64,000 nt of DNA, from NCBI GenBank assembly GCA_050946935.1, contig JBMNVR010000007.1:20418-84417 (forward strand). Direction: 5' to 3'. Below the pieces are notes generated by a model. It was not told where the DNA came from and did no database searches. It saw only the letters and a program-made list of their open reading frames with translations. Origin of the DNA: UQRS01 sp050946935. GTDB lineage: Bacteria; Bacillota; Clostridia; Oscillospirales; Acutalibacteraceae. A program made the translations under genes and the position numbers. This document shows, one piece after another, positions 9,455 through 18,900 of the stretch (within the stretch, counting starts at the first letter, position 1; every line of letters begins with the position of its first letter).

Positions 9455-9483
9455 ATTATATGCAATCCGCCCGACTATGTCAA
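9455..9483 (-). promoter_or_regulatory. SigmaA promoter of greA-lysS
   Basis: On the minus strand TTGACA (9478-9483), 17-bp spacer, TATAAT (9455-9460): a consensus promoter about 65 bp before greA. The -35 box overlaps the end of the upstream gene (stop at 9475-9477). Confidence 0.85.
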
Positions 9484-10272
9484 GCAAGAAATTGTGAAAA
9501 CCAAGCCGCTGACCGAACTTTTCCCGCCTCCTTTACAAAGGACGGGACATATCTTCCCAACAGGCAGCCGTAATTCGCATTTTTCGTGCAAGGCCGCAAG
9601 CATTTCAAGGGGAGAAATGCCCTGCGGAACCAGGTCGCGTACCTCCGGCGAAAGCGACAGACATCCATCCTCCAGATAATACCCGCCGTCCTCTTTCCTG
9701 CCGAGCAGCACGGCGCGATCCGGCAGCCGCACCCCGCCGACCCCATGCGGTGCAAGAACGGCCACTGCGCTTTGCAGCGATCGTTCGCTTTCACCGAGAA
9801 TTGGGGAAACGCCATAGAGCAGCTCCGCCCGGCGGATAAAATCCAAATATTTCGCGCTGTTTTGGGTTGAAATAATCAGTTGCGGCGTCAGCGGCAAAAG
9901 CCGCTCGGCCGTATTCTGCAAAACCCCGTCCCGGTCAATCAACACGGCCGGACCGACAGGGCGCGGCTGATCACGCAAAACTCTGCAAAACATCCGGGTC
10001 AGTATCTGCGCGCAAAAGGCCGACGAATCATATCTTCGTATTCCCACATCCGGCGGAGGCGTAAGGTCCGTCGGAAAAATCAAATGGTGCTTCTCCCGCC
10101 CGAGCACACGGCAGAGCTGTTTCCAATCGGGTCGGCCGGCCGGACAATAATGATGAATAAGATAATACCAGCCCTCCCCCGCCGGGCGCCGCTGCGTTAC
10201 ACAACTTTGAAAGCGGCGGCGCCAAAGTGCGCCCGGCCGCCGCGTGCAATCCAGAGTCAAAACTGCAAACAT
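9475..10272 (-). CDS. Hypothetical protein, unknown family
   Basis: 265 residues, no signal peptide and no membrane segment. Notable segments are RPDWKQLCRVLGREKHHLIFP, VLIDRDGVLQNTAERLL, and ILGESERSLQSAVAVLAP. The frame is intact and codon use resembles the neighbouring core genes, so it is probably real. The gene stands alone between greA and a spacer; AAGGCGGTG precedes ATG 10272. I do not recognise it. A compact alpha/beta cytoplasmic protein with a conserved Asp-Arg-Asp is all that can be said. Confidence 0.65.
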   Translation of the reverse strand: MFAVLTLDCTRRPGALWRRRFQSCVTQRRPAGEGWYYLIHHYCPAGRPDWKQLCRVLGREKHHLIFPTDLTPPPDVGIRRYDSSAFCAQILTRMFCRVLRDQPRPVGPAVLIDRDGVLQNTAERLLPLTPQLIISTQNSAKYLDFIRRAELLYGVSPILGESERSLQSAVAVLAPHGVGGVRLPDRAVLLGRKEDGGYYLEDGCLSLSPEVRDLVPQGISPLEMLAALHEKCELRLPVGKICPVLCKGGGKSSVSGLVFTISCLT

Positions 10273-10489
10273 TCTTGTTCACCGCCTTTTTATAGGCTAT
10301 GCAAATATGCATCCGGATAACACAGGTAAAAAATCGAAATAGTCAATAACATTTATGCAAATACCCGCCACAGGAGGTTTTGCGTATTCAGCCATGGTTG
10401 GACCGATATTTTTTACCGACGCCCCCCGGACGCCGCGCCAATTCGGGGGTGAACAGGCCAAAATCTTCCATGATTTTACGAAAACGCGG
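10273..10489. other. Spacer without recognised gene
   Basis: About 220 bp between the unknown gene and the terminator of the next. A short minus frame (ATG near 10398, about 32 codons) exists but has no ribosome site or family resemblance. I see nothing else supportable. Confidence 0.4.
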
Positions 10490-10526
10490 TATAAAAAAAG
10501 AAGCCTCAATCAGGGCTTCTTTTTTT
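10490..10526 (-). terminator. Bidirectional terminator after the 93-residue membrane protein
   Basis: AAAAAAAGAAGCCT, short loop, AGGGCTTCTTTTTTT: an A/T-flanked GC stem 8 bp beyond the stop of the minus-strand gene at 10534. T-runs are present on both strands. Confidence 0.75.
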
Positions 10527-10533
10527 AGAGAAA

Positions 10534-10815
10534 TCACTTGTCAGAAAGATTGTCGTCAGAAGACTCCGTATTCTCTGTACCGGCGCCGACATCATTGCCG
10601 ATATCCTCAACCGAATCCTCAGGATCATGGAAGCCCTCCTGCGTAACAGAGGCGTCATCCGATGGCTTTTTCTTTGTGAATTTGGGCAGCAGTAAACATA
10701 CAATCACCGCCAAAACCGCAACCACCGCGACAACCACAAAAATCATTTTGAAGCTGTCCCCGGTACGCGGAAAGACAAACGCCGATGCAAGATCCAATTG
10801 ATTTATAATCTCCAT
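10534..10815 (-). CDS. Small membrane protein with FPRTGD sorting-like motif
   Basis: 93 residues from ATG 10813-10815, preceded by AAAGGATAGGA; the upstream ATG at 10851 overlaps the -10 box and cannot be the start. After about 18 residues comes FPRTGD, then a strongly hydrophobic span (MIFVVVAVVAVLAVIVCLLL), then FTKKK and an acidic tail of about 35 residues. The motif-membrane-KKK order copies a sortase signal, but the exposed part is tiny and the long tail is unusual. It lies directly downstream of the anchored cohesin-like gene. Function unknown. Confidence 0.7.
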   Translation of the reverse strand: MEIINQLDLASAFVFPRTGDSFKMIFVVVAVVAVLAVIVCLLLPKFTKKKPSDDASVTQEGFHDPEDSVEDIGNDVGAGTENTESSDDNLSDK

Positions 10816-10849
10816 ATCTTTTATCCTATCCTTTACAATCGTTTTTTTC

Positions 10850-10877
10850 ATTATAGCACACAGAATCGGTCTGTCAA
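10850..10877 (-). promoter_or_regulatory. Promoter of the FPRTGD membrane protein gene
   Basis: Minus strand TTGACA (10872-10877), 16-bp spacer, TATAAT (10850-10855), about 35 bp before the chosen start. Confidence 0.75.
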
Positions 10878-10902
10878 CCGAAAAACGAAAGGAAAACAGG
10901 AA

Positions 10903-10934
10903 AAACCCCTCCGCTCAACCGAGCGGAGGGGTTT
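10903..10934 (-). terminator. Terminator of the cohesin-like gene
   Basis: 14-bp perfect stem (AAACCCCTCCGCTC / GAGCGGAGGGGTTT), 4-nt loop, followed on the minus strand by TTTTTCC. It lies 36 bp after the stop codon. Confidence 0.85.
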
Positions 10935-10969
10935 GTTGTTCAAGCTATAAGCGATTTTTTAAAATCAGC

Positions 10970-11785
10970 TTATCTCTTCTTCATGGTTACGAAAGCAGCA
11001 CCAGCCGCAACAACCATCAGAGCGCCAACTGCCAGCACGCCAGCATCGCCGGTCTTCGGGTTGGTGGTCGAAGCAGTAGAAGCCTTCGAAGCAACAGAAG
11101 CGGCAGAAGCAGTGGAAGCGGTGGAAGCAGTAGAAGCAGTGGAAATAGTGGAATCGGTCGAAGGAGTAGACTCATCCGGAGTGGAAGGAGTAGACTCATC
11201 CGGAGTGGAAGGAACAGACTCTTCCGTCTTCTCAGCCTTGGCCAGGACAACCTCGCCAGCGGTGATCTGATCGCCGAACTTGTTCTTCGCGGTGTCGCAA
11301 GCATCAACAACGGTCACAGTGGCCTTAACCTCAGTGCCCTCAGCGATGTCAGCAGCAGCCTTGAAAACCAGAGTGCCAAGAGTGATATCGCCAGTCAGAG
11401 CGATAGCAGCCTCGCCATCCAGCATGAACTTCGCGCTGTCAGTAGCGCCAGCCGGAGAAAGCGCGCCGGTGCAGTTGAAAGCAACATCCTTCATCTCACC
11501 GCTCAGAACATCTTCAACCTGGTACTTGAGCTCGGTGGCGGCGCCAACAAATGCCAGCTGCGCATCGTCGAACTTAACATTCAACTCAATACCGGCCATA
11601 CCCTGAGCGCCGGTAACCTTATCCGCATTCTTCAGAACGATCGGAACAAGGATTCTGCCGTCCTTGGCAAAGCTCTCGGCTACGACTGTAGTGACTTCGA
11701 TCGAAGCACCGTCCGCTGCGGAAGCGACAACACACATGGAAATCGCCATGCAGAGGGCAACAATTGTTGCAAGAATCTTTTTCAT
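10970..11785 (-). CDS. Secreted, sortase-anchored cohesin-like protein
   Basis: 271 residues. Signal peptide 1-23 (cleavage after VVASA). Residues 26 to about 175 form a beta-sandwich with cohesin hallmarks: IEVTTVVAES, ILVPIVLKNADKV, GIELNVKFDDAQLAFVG, LGTLVFKAAADIAEGT. A linker of STPDE and STAS repeats (about 180-240) leads to a cell-wall signal NPKTGD at 242-247, a membrane span and KKR at the end. By family knowledge a cohesin binds dockerins; two dockerin enzymes are encoded nearby at 15936 and 26464. A single cohesin on the wall would make this an anchoring receptor rather than a multi-site scaffoldin. It could instead be another carbohydrate-binding beta-sandwich. Confidence 0.72.
   Translation of the reverse strand: MKKILATIVALCMAISMCVVASAADGASIEVTTVVAESFAKDGRILVPIVLKNADKVTGAQGMAGIELNVKFDDAQLAFVGAATELKYQVEDVLSGEMKDVAFNCTGALSPAGATDSAKFMLDGEAAIALTGDITLGTLVFKAAADIAEGTEVKATVTVVDACDTAKNKFGDQITAGEVVLAKAEKTEESVPSTPDESTPSTPDESTPSTDSTISTASTASTASTASAASVASKASTASTTNPKTGDAGVLAVGALMVVAAGAAFVTMKKR
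11052..11217. repeat. Low-complexity repeat coding the Ser/Thr/Pro/Ala linker
   Basis: Two copies of a 27-bp unit (GGAGTAGACTCATCCGGAGT...) and many GAAGCAGTG-type 9-mers encode the STPDE and STAS linker. Such DNA is prone to slippage, so linker length may vary between strains. Confidence 0.7.
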
Positions 11786-11846
11786 TTTGAAATTTCCCCT
11801 TTTTAAAATTTTTATGTAGCTTTCAGTTCCGCTACAATCTACTGCA

Positions 11847-11874
11847 ATTATAGCAGATATGCCACCAATGTCAA
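11847..11874 (-). promoter_or_regulatory. Promoter of the cohesin-like gene
   Basis: Minus strand TTGACA (11869-11874), 16-bp spacer, TATAAT (11847-11852), about 60 bp before the ATG; AAGGGGA ribosome site. Confidence 0.8.
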
Positions 11875-11881
11875 TATCTTT

Positions 11882-12022
11882 TTAAAAAATTTTTATAAAA
11901 TTAATAGAATTTCCAACCCGACTTCTCTGTACAGTGCAGCCCCAAAAACAGTCGCAGCGGCCGTCTTTCCTGGCTTTCCCCCAAACAAATTCATTTTTTG
12001 AAGAGCCATACTGTTCCAGCAT
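11882..12022 (-). CDS. Possible 46-residue small protein
   Basis: ATG 12020-12022 is preceded at good distance by GGAGGAGGG, an unusually strong ribosome site. The product begins MLEQYGSSKNEFVWGKARK and contains a Cys cluster RCDCFWGC. It lies between the GtrII-like gene and the cohesin-like gene promoter. A hairpin (AGATTTTT/AAAAATCT, 12053-12078) sits just upstream. No family is recognised; the ribosome site is the main support. Confidence 0.3.
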   Translation of the reverse strand: MLEQYGSSKNEFVWGKARKDGRCDCFWGCTVQRSRVGNSINFIKIF

Positions 12023-12145
12023 TTGGACACCCTCCTCCCCGACTGTCCGGACAGATTTTTGCAACTTATCAAAAATCTACCTTTTTACGTCCTGCCTTGC
12101 TTAAAATGCAACATAAAGCAGGCGTTCCACCGTCCGGATAAAATT

Positions 12146-13756
12146 TTAAGAAACTGCTGCTCCATTGACAATCTCCCAGGGATAGGCCGGATCGCTGAAC
12201 TTGATAAGAATAAAATCTCCCGCGTCGGCCGCGCACCCCTCCGCCGGCCAACAGGGCATCTCCTCCGCCAGAAGCGCGCCCCGCTGAATTTGATCCGCGT
12301 CTGCCGGGAGGATCGTGTACCCCTCCGCGTTCAGAAAATCGCGCATGCGGGCGATGTTGCCGTTGTCCCAGGCGAAGAAGGAGCCGCCGGCGGAACAGTC
12401 GGCGGAAAGATAAGCGTTCTGCGGCAGCATACCGATAAACACGACCGGTTTTTTCGAAGCATCCATCCCCTCCCCCGCTATGCGGCTCATGATCTGCGCG
12501 GCCTTGGCCTGATCCTCGGTATACACGCGGTAGCTGTTATAAAAAAGGTTGTTCATATACGCCGCGTTTATCAGAAGCACGCAGAGCAGCAGACCGCCGG
12601 CGATCCAACGGGAGGCTGACGGCTTCGGAAGGAGACGGGCGGTATCGACGACCAGAACCGCCTGCACGCTCATCGAAAGCGGGAGAGCCAGCAGCGTCCT
12701 GCCGATCAACGTCGGCTGAGCAAAGCCGAACAGCATGGAAAATGGCGCAAGCAGAAGCGCAGCAAACCCGACGATCAGGCCGGCGGCGGCGCGACCGTTC
12801 CTCTCCCGGATCAGGAGGACGAGGCGAATACAAAACGCCAATGCCGTCAGCACCGTGAGCAGCAGCAGCGCCTTTCCGCCGTAAACCTCCCTCCCGAGGA
12901 GGACCCGCGCCGTATTTTTAACGGCCGGCAGAAGGGGGACAAGCGGATTTCCTCCATCCCAGCCGATAAAATTATTTTCGAGATAGGCGTCCGCTCCGGG
13001 ATAAAGAACCCGGGTAATATAAGCGTTGATCAGAAAATACGCACCGACGCCGGCCGCGAAAATGCCGACGGAGCCGACCAGACTCCTCCAGAACCGGCCG
13101 CCGGAGCCGTAGATCAGCGACAAACAGACGTAAGCGGCCATCGCCGTAATATACACCGTGGCAAAGGCCTGATAAAACGACACGCCGGCAAAAAGGAGGA
13201 GCGCGGCGCCTGCGGCGGCCATTCCACGGCGGGTACGGAACCAGAAAAAGGTCAGCGCGGCCGAAGCCGACACCAGCAGCATGGCCAACCCCTGCTGTAA
13301 GCTGAACATGGAATAGGAGAGCAGCTCTCCCACAGCCAGCGGAACCGTGGTAAACATAGCCGCGAAAACGCCCACCGACAGGCGAGAAACAGCGGACACA
13401 TACCGCGTCAGGCAGAAGCAGAACACCACGCCGCCCGCAAACCAGAAAACGATCCCCAAAAAATCCCAAAGGAAGGGCACATACCGGCCAAGCGGCGTAA
13501 ACACCGCATCAAACAGATAAAGCCCGAAGCGCCCCTGCAGCATCCATATCTTCTGAATCAGCGCAGGATCGGTGTTGCAGATCCAGGTCTCCTCATCGAT
13601 CGTCAGGGTATAGTGCGTCAACATAAATCCATAGCAGACCAGCGTAAAGCAGAAGGCCGCGGTCAACGCCCGGCGATTCTCACACAGGAAGTTTTTAAAG
13701 GAGGCCGCCGCACGCCGCAGACACTCCGCTTTTAAATTTTTCGTCATTCTTTTCAT
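12146..13756 (-). CDS. GtrII-like membrane glucosyltransferase (GT-C type)
   Basis: About 536 residues, 10 or more hydrophobic spans. After a cytoplasmic start, the first external loop has LTIDEETW, with the acidic pair typical of GT-C lipid-phosphate-sugar transferases, and later GVSFYQAFATVY, both matching the glucosyl transferase GtrII family (PF14264). Such enzymes add glucose from polyprenyl-phosphate-glucose to surface glycans. The frame is open to 13852, but that overlaps the promoter, so ATG 13754-13756 (or 13745-13747) is preferred. The acceptor is unknown; the neighbourhood is cell-surface. Confidence 0.8.
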   Translation of the reverse strand: MKRMTKNLKAECLRRAAASFKNFLCENRRALTAAFCFTLVCYGFMLTHYTLTIDEETWICNTDPALIQKIWMLQGRFGLYLFDAVFTPLGRYVPFLWDFLGIVFWFAGGVVFCFCLTRYVSAVSRLSVGVFAAMFTTVPLAVGELLSYSMFSLQQGLAMLLVSASAALTFFWFRTRRGMAAAGAALLLFAGVSFYQAFATVYITAMAAYVCLSLIYGSGGRFWRSLVGSVGIFAAGVGAYFLINAYITRVLYPGADAYLENNFIGWDGGNPLVPLLPAVKNTARVLLGREVYGGKALLLLTVLTALAFCIRLVLLIRERNGRAAAGLIVGFAALLLAPFSMLFGFAQPTLIGRTLLALPLSMSVQAVLVVDTARLLPKPSASRWIAGGLLLCVLLINAAYMNNLFYNSYRVYTEDQAKAAQIMSRIAGEGMDASKKPVVFIGMLPQNAYLSADCSAGGSFFAWDNGNIARMRDFLNAEGYTILPADADQIQRGALLAEEMPCWPAEGCAADAGDFILIKFSDPAYPWEIVNGAAVS

Positions 13757-13798
13757 CCAGATACACCCTGCATTCTGTCCGTCCCGGTCAAAAAATAT

Positions 13799-13817
13799 GC
13801 CCGGCCGTTTGCCGGGC
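13799..13817 (-). promoter_or_regulatory. Leader hairpin followed by T-run: possible attenuator
   Basis: On the minus strand GCCCGGC, loop AAACG, GCCGGGC, then ATATTTTTTG. It begins only about 7 bp after the -10 box and ends about 43 bp before the GtrII-like start, so it is either an attenuator or a 5' stabilising structure. Confidence 0.55.
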
Positions 13818-13823
13818 AAAAAG

Positions 13824-13852
13824 ATTGTATCATATTCACTCTGAAAAATCAA
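13824..13852 (-). promoter_or_regulatory. Promoter of the GtrII-like gene
   Basis: Minus strand TTGATT (13847-13852), 17-bp spacer, TACAAT (13824-13829). Confidence 0.65.
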
Positions 13853-13867
13853 GGCGGAGCGAAGGGA

Positions 13868-13896
13868 TTGAGAAAACGGCGAAATTATAGTATACT
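13868..13896 (+). promoter_or_regulatory. Promoter of uvrC
   Basis: TTGAGA (13868-13873), 17-bp spacer, TATACT (13891-13896), 46 bp before ATG 13942. The -10 lies in an AT palindrome (TATAGTATACTATA). No SOS box is obvious. Confidence 0.65.
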
Positions 13897-13941
13897 ATTA
13901 TAAAATGTATAAAATGAAACTATATTTTAAAGGAGGCCGCT

Positions 13942-15831
13942 ATGTCTGAAGGCAAACAACCTGAAACCGCGGAGGAGCGGCTGCGCCGCCTGCGAAAAAA
14001 AGCCATGCGGTTGCCGCTGACCCCCGGCGTGTATATCATGCGGGACAAAAGCGGCCAAATTATCTATATCGGAAAGGCCAAGGCGCTCAAGAACCGGGTC
14101 AGCCAGTATTTCGGCAGCCAGACCAACCATGCGCCGAAGGTCCGCCGCATGGTCTCGAATGTGGAGGATTTTGAGTATATTCTCTGCGACAGCGAGTTTG
14201 AGGCGCTGATCCTCGAATGCTCGCAGATCAAGCAGCACATGCCCAAATACAACATCCTGCTCAAGGATGACAAGGGCTACAACTATATCCGCATCTCGGG
14301 GGGAGAATGGCCGCGGATCACCACCGTCTTTCACGCCGAAAAGGATGGCGCGGCCTACATCGGGCCGTATAACTCGGGCTGGACGGTTAACAAAACGGTG
14401 GAGGAGGCCTGCAAAATCTTCCGCCTGCCGACCTGCGGCAAGGTGTTCCCCCGCGACATTGGAAAGGGGCGCCCCTGCCTCAACCACTTCATCGGGCTGT
14501 GTCAGGCTCCCTGTTCCGGGAAAATCCCAGCCGAGGAATATCGCGAGTCGGTGCGCGCCGCCGTCGATTTTATCAAGGGAGGGGCCGCCTCCTCGGCCGC
14601 GCAGATCAAAAAGGAGATGGAGGCGGCGGCCGACGCCCTCGAGTTTGAGCGGGCAGCCAAGCTGCGCGACCGGCTGCGCGCCATGGAGCGGATCGGCCAG
14701 AAGCAGAAGGTCATCGCCTCGACCTACAAGCGGCAGGACGTGATCGCCGCAGCCAAAAACCCAACCCACGCCTGCTTCGCCGTCTTTGTGTTTGAGAACG
14801 GACGGCTGAGCGACTGCGAGCATTTTCTGCTCGACAGCTTCACCGAGGAGGGGGCCGCCCGCTCCGAATTTCTCAAGCGGTATTACTCGATGCGCGGCGA
14901 TATCCCACCGCGCATCGAGCTGGACGCGCCCTGCGATGACGAGGCTCTGATCTCCCGCTGGCTTGGCGAGCGGTCGGGCCGCGCGGTGCACATCGTCGTC
15001 CCGCAGCAGGGAGAGCAGCTCCGGCTGGTGGAAATGTGCCGCGCCAACGCGGCCGAATATCTTGCCGAGAAATCCGGCCGCAAGGGGCGGGAGACGGCCG
15101 CCCTCGACGAGTTGGCACGGCTGCTCGGCCTGCCGAAACCGCCGGAATATATCGAAGCCTATGACATCTCCAACACGGCGGGAAGCGGCAACGTGGCCGG
15201 CATGGTCGTCTTTGAAAACGGGCGGCCGCAGAAATCCGCCTATCGCAAATTCAAAATCAAGAGCTTTTCGGGACAGGACGACTACCGCTCGATGGCCGAG
15301 GTGCTCGACCGCCGCCTCTCGGAATACGAAGCGCACCGGGAAGAGGGCGAAGGCTTCGGCCGGCTGCCCGATCTGGTCCTTCTGGATGGCGGGCTGGGCC
15401 AGGTGAACGCCGTCCGCCCGGTGCTGGAGGCACACGGCCTTTCCTCCGTCCCGCTGTACGGCATGGTCAAGGACGGCAAGCACAAAACCCGGGCCATTGC
15501 GGCGCAGGGGGGCGATATCGTCATCAAATCCAACCGCAGCGCCTACACGCTCGTTTCGACAATACAGGAGGAGGTGCACCGCTTCGCCATCGGCTATCAC
15601 CGCAAGGTCACGGGCAAAAACACCCTCACCCTCGCGCTGGAGGAGATCGACGGCATCGGCAGGACGCGGGCAGCCGCCCTGCTCCGCCATTTCAAATCGG
15701 TCAGGCGGATCCGGGAGGCCTCCCTCCCTGCCCTGCTGGAGGTAAAGGGGCTGAACCGCCCGGCGGCCGAGGCGGTCTACCGCCACTTTCACCCGGAGGA
15801 GAACGGCGGGCCGGACACCTCCGCACAGTAA
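13942..15831 (+). CDS. uvrC: UvrABC excinuclease subunit C
   Basis: 629 residues, full length; AGGAGG 6 bases before ATG. The N-terminal GIY-YIG nuclease (GVYIMRDKSGQIIYIGKAKAL, about residues 29-50) makes the 3' incision. Next come a central Cys-rich segment, the UVR domain that binds UvrB (about 215-250), the RNase-H-like endonuclease for the 5' incision (EAYDISNTAGSGNVAGMVVF and LVLLDGGLGQ), and a C-terminal helix-hairpin-helix pair. Divergent from the GtrII-like gene; stands alone on the + strand among minus-strand surface genes. Confidence 0.97.
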   Translation: MSEGKQPETAEERLRRLRKKAMRLPLTPGVYIMRDKSGQIIYIGKAKALKNRVSQYFGSQTNHAPKVRRMVSNVEDFEYILCDSEFEALILECSQIKQHMPKYNILLKDDKGYNYIRISGGEWPRITTVFHAEKDGAAYIGPYNSGWTVNKTVEEACKIFRLPTCGKVFPRDIGKGRPCLNHFIGLCQAPCSGKIPAEEYRESVRAAVDFIKGGAASSAAQIKKEMEAAADALEFERAAKLRDRLRAMERIGQKQKVIASTYKRQDVIAAAKNPTHACFAVFVFENGRLSDCEHFLLDSFTEEGAARSEFLKRYYSMRGDIPPRIELDAPCDDEALISRWLGERSGRAVHIVVPQQGEQLRLVEMCRANAAEYLAEKSGRKGRETAALDELARLLGLPKPPEYIEAYDISNTAGSGNVAGMVVFENGRPQKSAYRKFKIKSFSGQDDYRSMAEVLDRRLSEYEAHREEGEGFGRLPDLVLLDGGLGQVNAVRPVLEAHGLSSVPLYGMVKDGKHKTRAIAAQGGDIVIKSNRSAYTLVSTIQEEVHRFAIGYHRKVTGKNTLTLALEEIDGIGRTRAAALLRHFKSVRRIREASLPALLEVKGLNRPAAEAVYRHFHPEENGGPDTSAQ

Positions 15832-15874
15832 AGCGGCGCCTCTTTCTCCGGCACATTCCTGTTTGCAAAAAAGA

Positions 15875-15912
15875 AATCAACGCGTCTGCTTTCGATGGCA
15901 GACGCGTTGATT
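15875..15912. terminator. Bidirectional terminator between uvrC and the GH127 gene
   Basis: 15-bp perfect stem (AATCAACGCGTCTGC / GCAGACGCGTTGATT) with an 8-nt loop, flanked by A-rich and T-rich runs; serves the convergent uvrC and 15936 genes. Confidence 0.8.
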
Positions 15913-15935
15913 CTTTCATAAAAGGGGAACCCAAA

Positions 15936-18900
15936 TTATCCTTTGACGATCCTCGCACGCAGCTCTACCACGTCCGTGACGGTCAACGCCCCATTCTCAT
16001 CCAAGTCACCGGCCGTCAGCTCCCACCCGGTATTCTCTCCGGAGACAATGGCCTGCCGCAGCGCCACCACGTCCGAAACGGTCACCGACCCGTCCCCATC
16101 CACATCGCCCGGCATCACCGGGTCGGATTCGGGGAGGGTGGCGAAGATGGAGGTGAAAATATCCTCCGACCCCGAGGCGGAAAGCAGATCAAACTCCCAC
16201 ACGCTGGCCCAGACCCCTCCGGTAGTCGCTGTAACTGTAAAACGGAGATACCGGGCGGCGGCCGCCCTGCTTACCGTATGCGTCTCGCCGTCGGCGGTCA
16301 TACGGAAGGTTTCGGAGATATATTCATTCCATTGCACACCGTCGTCCGACAGTTCCACCGTGTAGGTCCAGTCGCTCGGCTTTTCAAAGAGGATCGAAAT
16401 CCCCTCAAAGCTCGTCTTCGCGCCAAGATCGAAGGTCACCGTCTGCGGCTTCTCCTCCCCCGGCGGGCAATAGCGGGTGTTTTTGTTCCCATCAATCATC
16501 GCAAAGGCCGAGTCCCCGACCTCGTTCACCGACGAGGCGGCGCAGAGCTTCCCCTTCGCCAGGTTGACGCTGCTGCCTGCTTCACACACCTCAATCTCCC
16601 TGACCGAGGCGTACCCTACCCCGGCCGAGTCGGTTAGCAGCAGAGCGACGTACCGGACATTCCCTTCGACGTTTTCGGTAAAGATCGCGCTGCTTTCAGC
16701 GTTTTCGCTTTTATCGGCCAAGAGGATCCACGCCTTCCCGTCGGAGGAGCCGAGCACTTGATATTTCCAGGCCTGCTGGCTTGGGAAGGTGACCCGGATC
16801 GTGCCGACCGCCGCCTCTTCCCCAAGGTCGACCGCAAGCGCCTGCGGAAAATCGGCCGCCCCCGCGACCCAGGCGGTATCCAGGTCGCCGTCAAAGGCGG
16901 CCGCCGCGCTCTCCCCCACTGTGCGGGTGCTGGTTGCGCCGGCCAGCCATCGTTTGAAGTTTCCGGCAGTATTGTCCGGCGCCTCTCCTACAAAGACATA
17001 GGAGGTCATGCTCCCCCGATTGGAACGGGCATAAAACGGGATGGCCGTAACGGTGGCCGAGCTCAGCCTGCCGGAGGTGTTGTAATAATCCCCCGTCATG
17101 CTCAGGGTGACCACACCGCCCAGCAGCGCCGGATTATAAGCGGCGGTGATCTCCGCCTCCGGCCGGACGCCGAAGCAGAACTCGCCGCTGTTCCAGTTGG
17201 CGATATAGGGGTTGTCGATCTTTTCAAAGCAGTAATTCAGCGGGCCCCAGGCAAAGGAAACCATCCCCTCGGTAGCCTTGACCTGCGGGTCGTTGTAGAC
17301 CCGCCGCGCCTCCATCGGCAGAGTGAGGGTCACCGTCTCTCCGCTTTTTACCGGGACGACGGCGTAGCCCTTCTCCAGCGTGAGGGCGATCGCTGCCTCC
17401 CCCACCGTGAGGGAGACCCGGCCGGCGTCGGCCCAGTCGGGGATACGGATACGCAGAGTGGTGTCTCCCCCCTCAACCCGGATGGAGGTAACGCCGCCGA
17501 AGGGCATCTCACTCTCCTGCGTGACGGTCAAGCCGGAAAGGGTCAGGCGGCTGGATGCAAACTGGTTTACATAAACATCTGTATCGGTATAGGAATAGAG
17601 ATAGGCCGGCAGCTCAGAATAAAACTTCAAAAACATCGGCGGGCAACAGGGGGTGTAGTCGATCCACTCCCACCGCTGGGCGTTTTGGGCAGTCAGCGGC
17701 TGGACATAGTAAAAGCTTTTACCATCCTCTCCCGCGCAGCCGAGAACACCATTATACATATATTTTTCCACCGTGTCGGCATACCTGGACTCACCGAAGG
17801 TCAGGCCCAGGTATTCGCTGAAAAAGCCCATGGCTGCCTGGGCGCAGGTCTCGCAATAGCCGGTGTTTGGCAGATCATAGTCGGGGCCGTAGGCCTCCTC
17901 CGCGCCGCTGACGCCGACTCCGCCGGTCACATACATCTGCTTTTCGGTGATGTTGTCATAGAGGGTCTTGGCCGCGCGGATATAATTCAGGTTGCCGAAT
18001 TCCCGCCCGGCGGCCGCCAGACCGGTATAGAACAGGTTGGCGCGCACGGCATGGCCGGTGCCCTCCGTCTGCTCGTAATAGACGGCATGATCCTGCGCGT
18101 AGGTGCCGTAGTTCGCGCCGTTTACCCGGCCGTCATACACGCCCCGGTTTTCAATCCAGAACCGCACCAGCGAGGCATACGCCTCCTCGTCAATTTTCAG
18201 TGGATACGCGCTGTTGTAGCCTTCGATCTTCGCCTTGAGCGCCGGCTCATCTCGGTAAAGGGTATAGAGCTTCAACAGCATCTCCTCCGGCCCCTCGTGG
18301 GAGGGAACCATGTTGATTTTCGGGGTGCCGTCGGCCTTTGTACCATAGCCGTAGTTGTCGGCGATAAACGCGGCAAACCGGGTCACGACAAACAGCAGGC
18401 GCAAACTGGCCGCGCTTCCGCCGGTCGCCTTGTAATAATGCACGGCCGCCTCGGCCATGCAGCCGAAATTATAGGCGTCGTGATACCACCGTGCGTCGCC
18501 GGTGGCGTCGAAATACTGTCCCGGCTTATCCTGCATGGCGGCGGTGCTGAGATATCCGGTATCGCTCTTGAGCGAGGCGGCGTAGATCCGGTCAATATAA
18601 CCGTCGATCTGCGCTTCAAGCTCCGGATCGCGCTGCACCCGCAGAAAATCGGCGGCGGCGCGGATGCTCTCGAACAGCAGGCCGTCGTTCCAGGGACAGG
18701 TGCGGGTGGAGACGCTGGTTCCGTTCGCCACATTGTCAAAATTTTGCAGTGTGCCGCTTTTTTCCAGGTTGTCAAGCACATGCTTCACGGTGGTCGTGCG
18801 GAAGAGCTCCAGCTTCTCTTTCCAAAAGCCGCCGGTGATCTCAACCTGTTCAATTTCGGGCTGTTTCAAATTCATCACATCCGTATCCAGTATTTCAAAT

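Noticed and set aside
10297..10509. 70-codon minus frame between the unknown gene and the terminator
   Set aside because: It crosses the terminator hairpin, has no ribosome site and shows no coding-like composition.
11052..11217. Tandem 9-mers considered as a CRISPR-like or minisatellite array
   Set aside because: The repeats are in frame and encode the Ser/Thr/Ala linker of the anchored protein; no spacers and no cas genes.
13927..15792. 621-codon open frame antisense to uvrC
   Set aside because: It mirrors the uvrC codons exactly, has no family motifs or ribosome site, and arises from the high GC content; uvrC on the other strand is certain.
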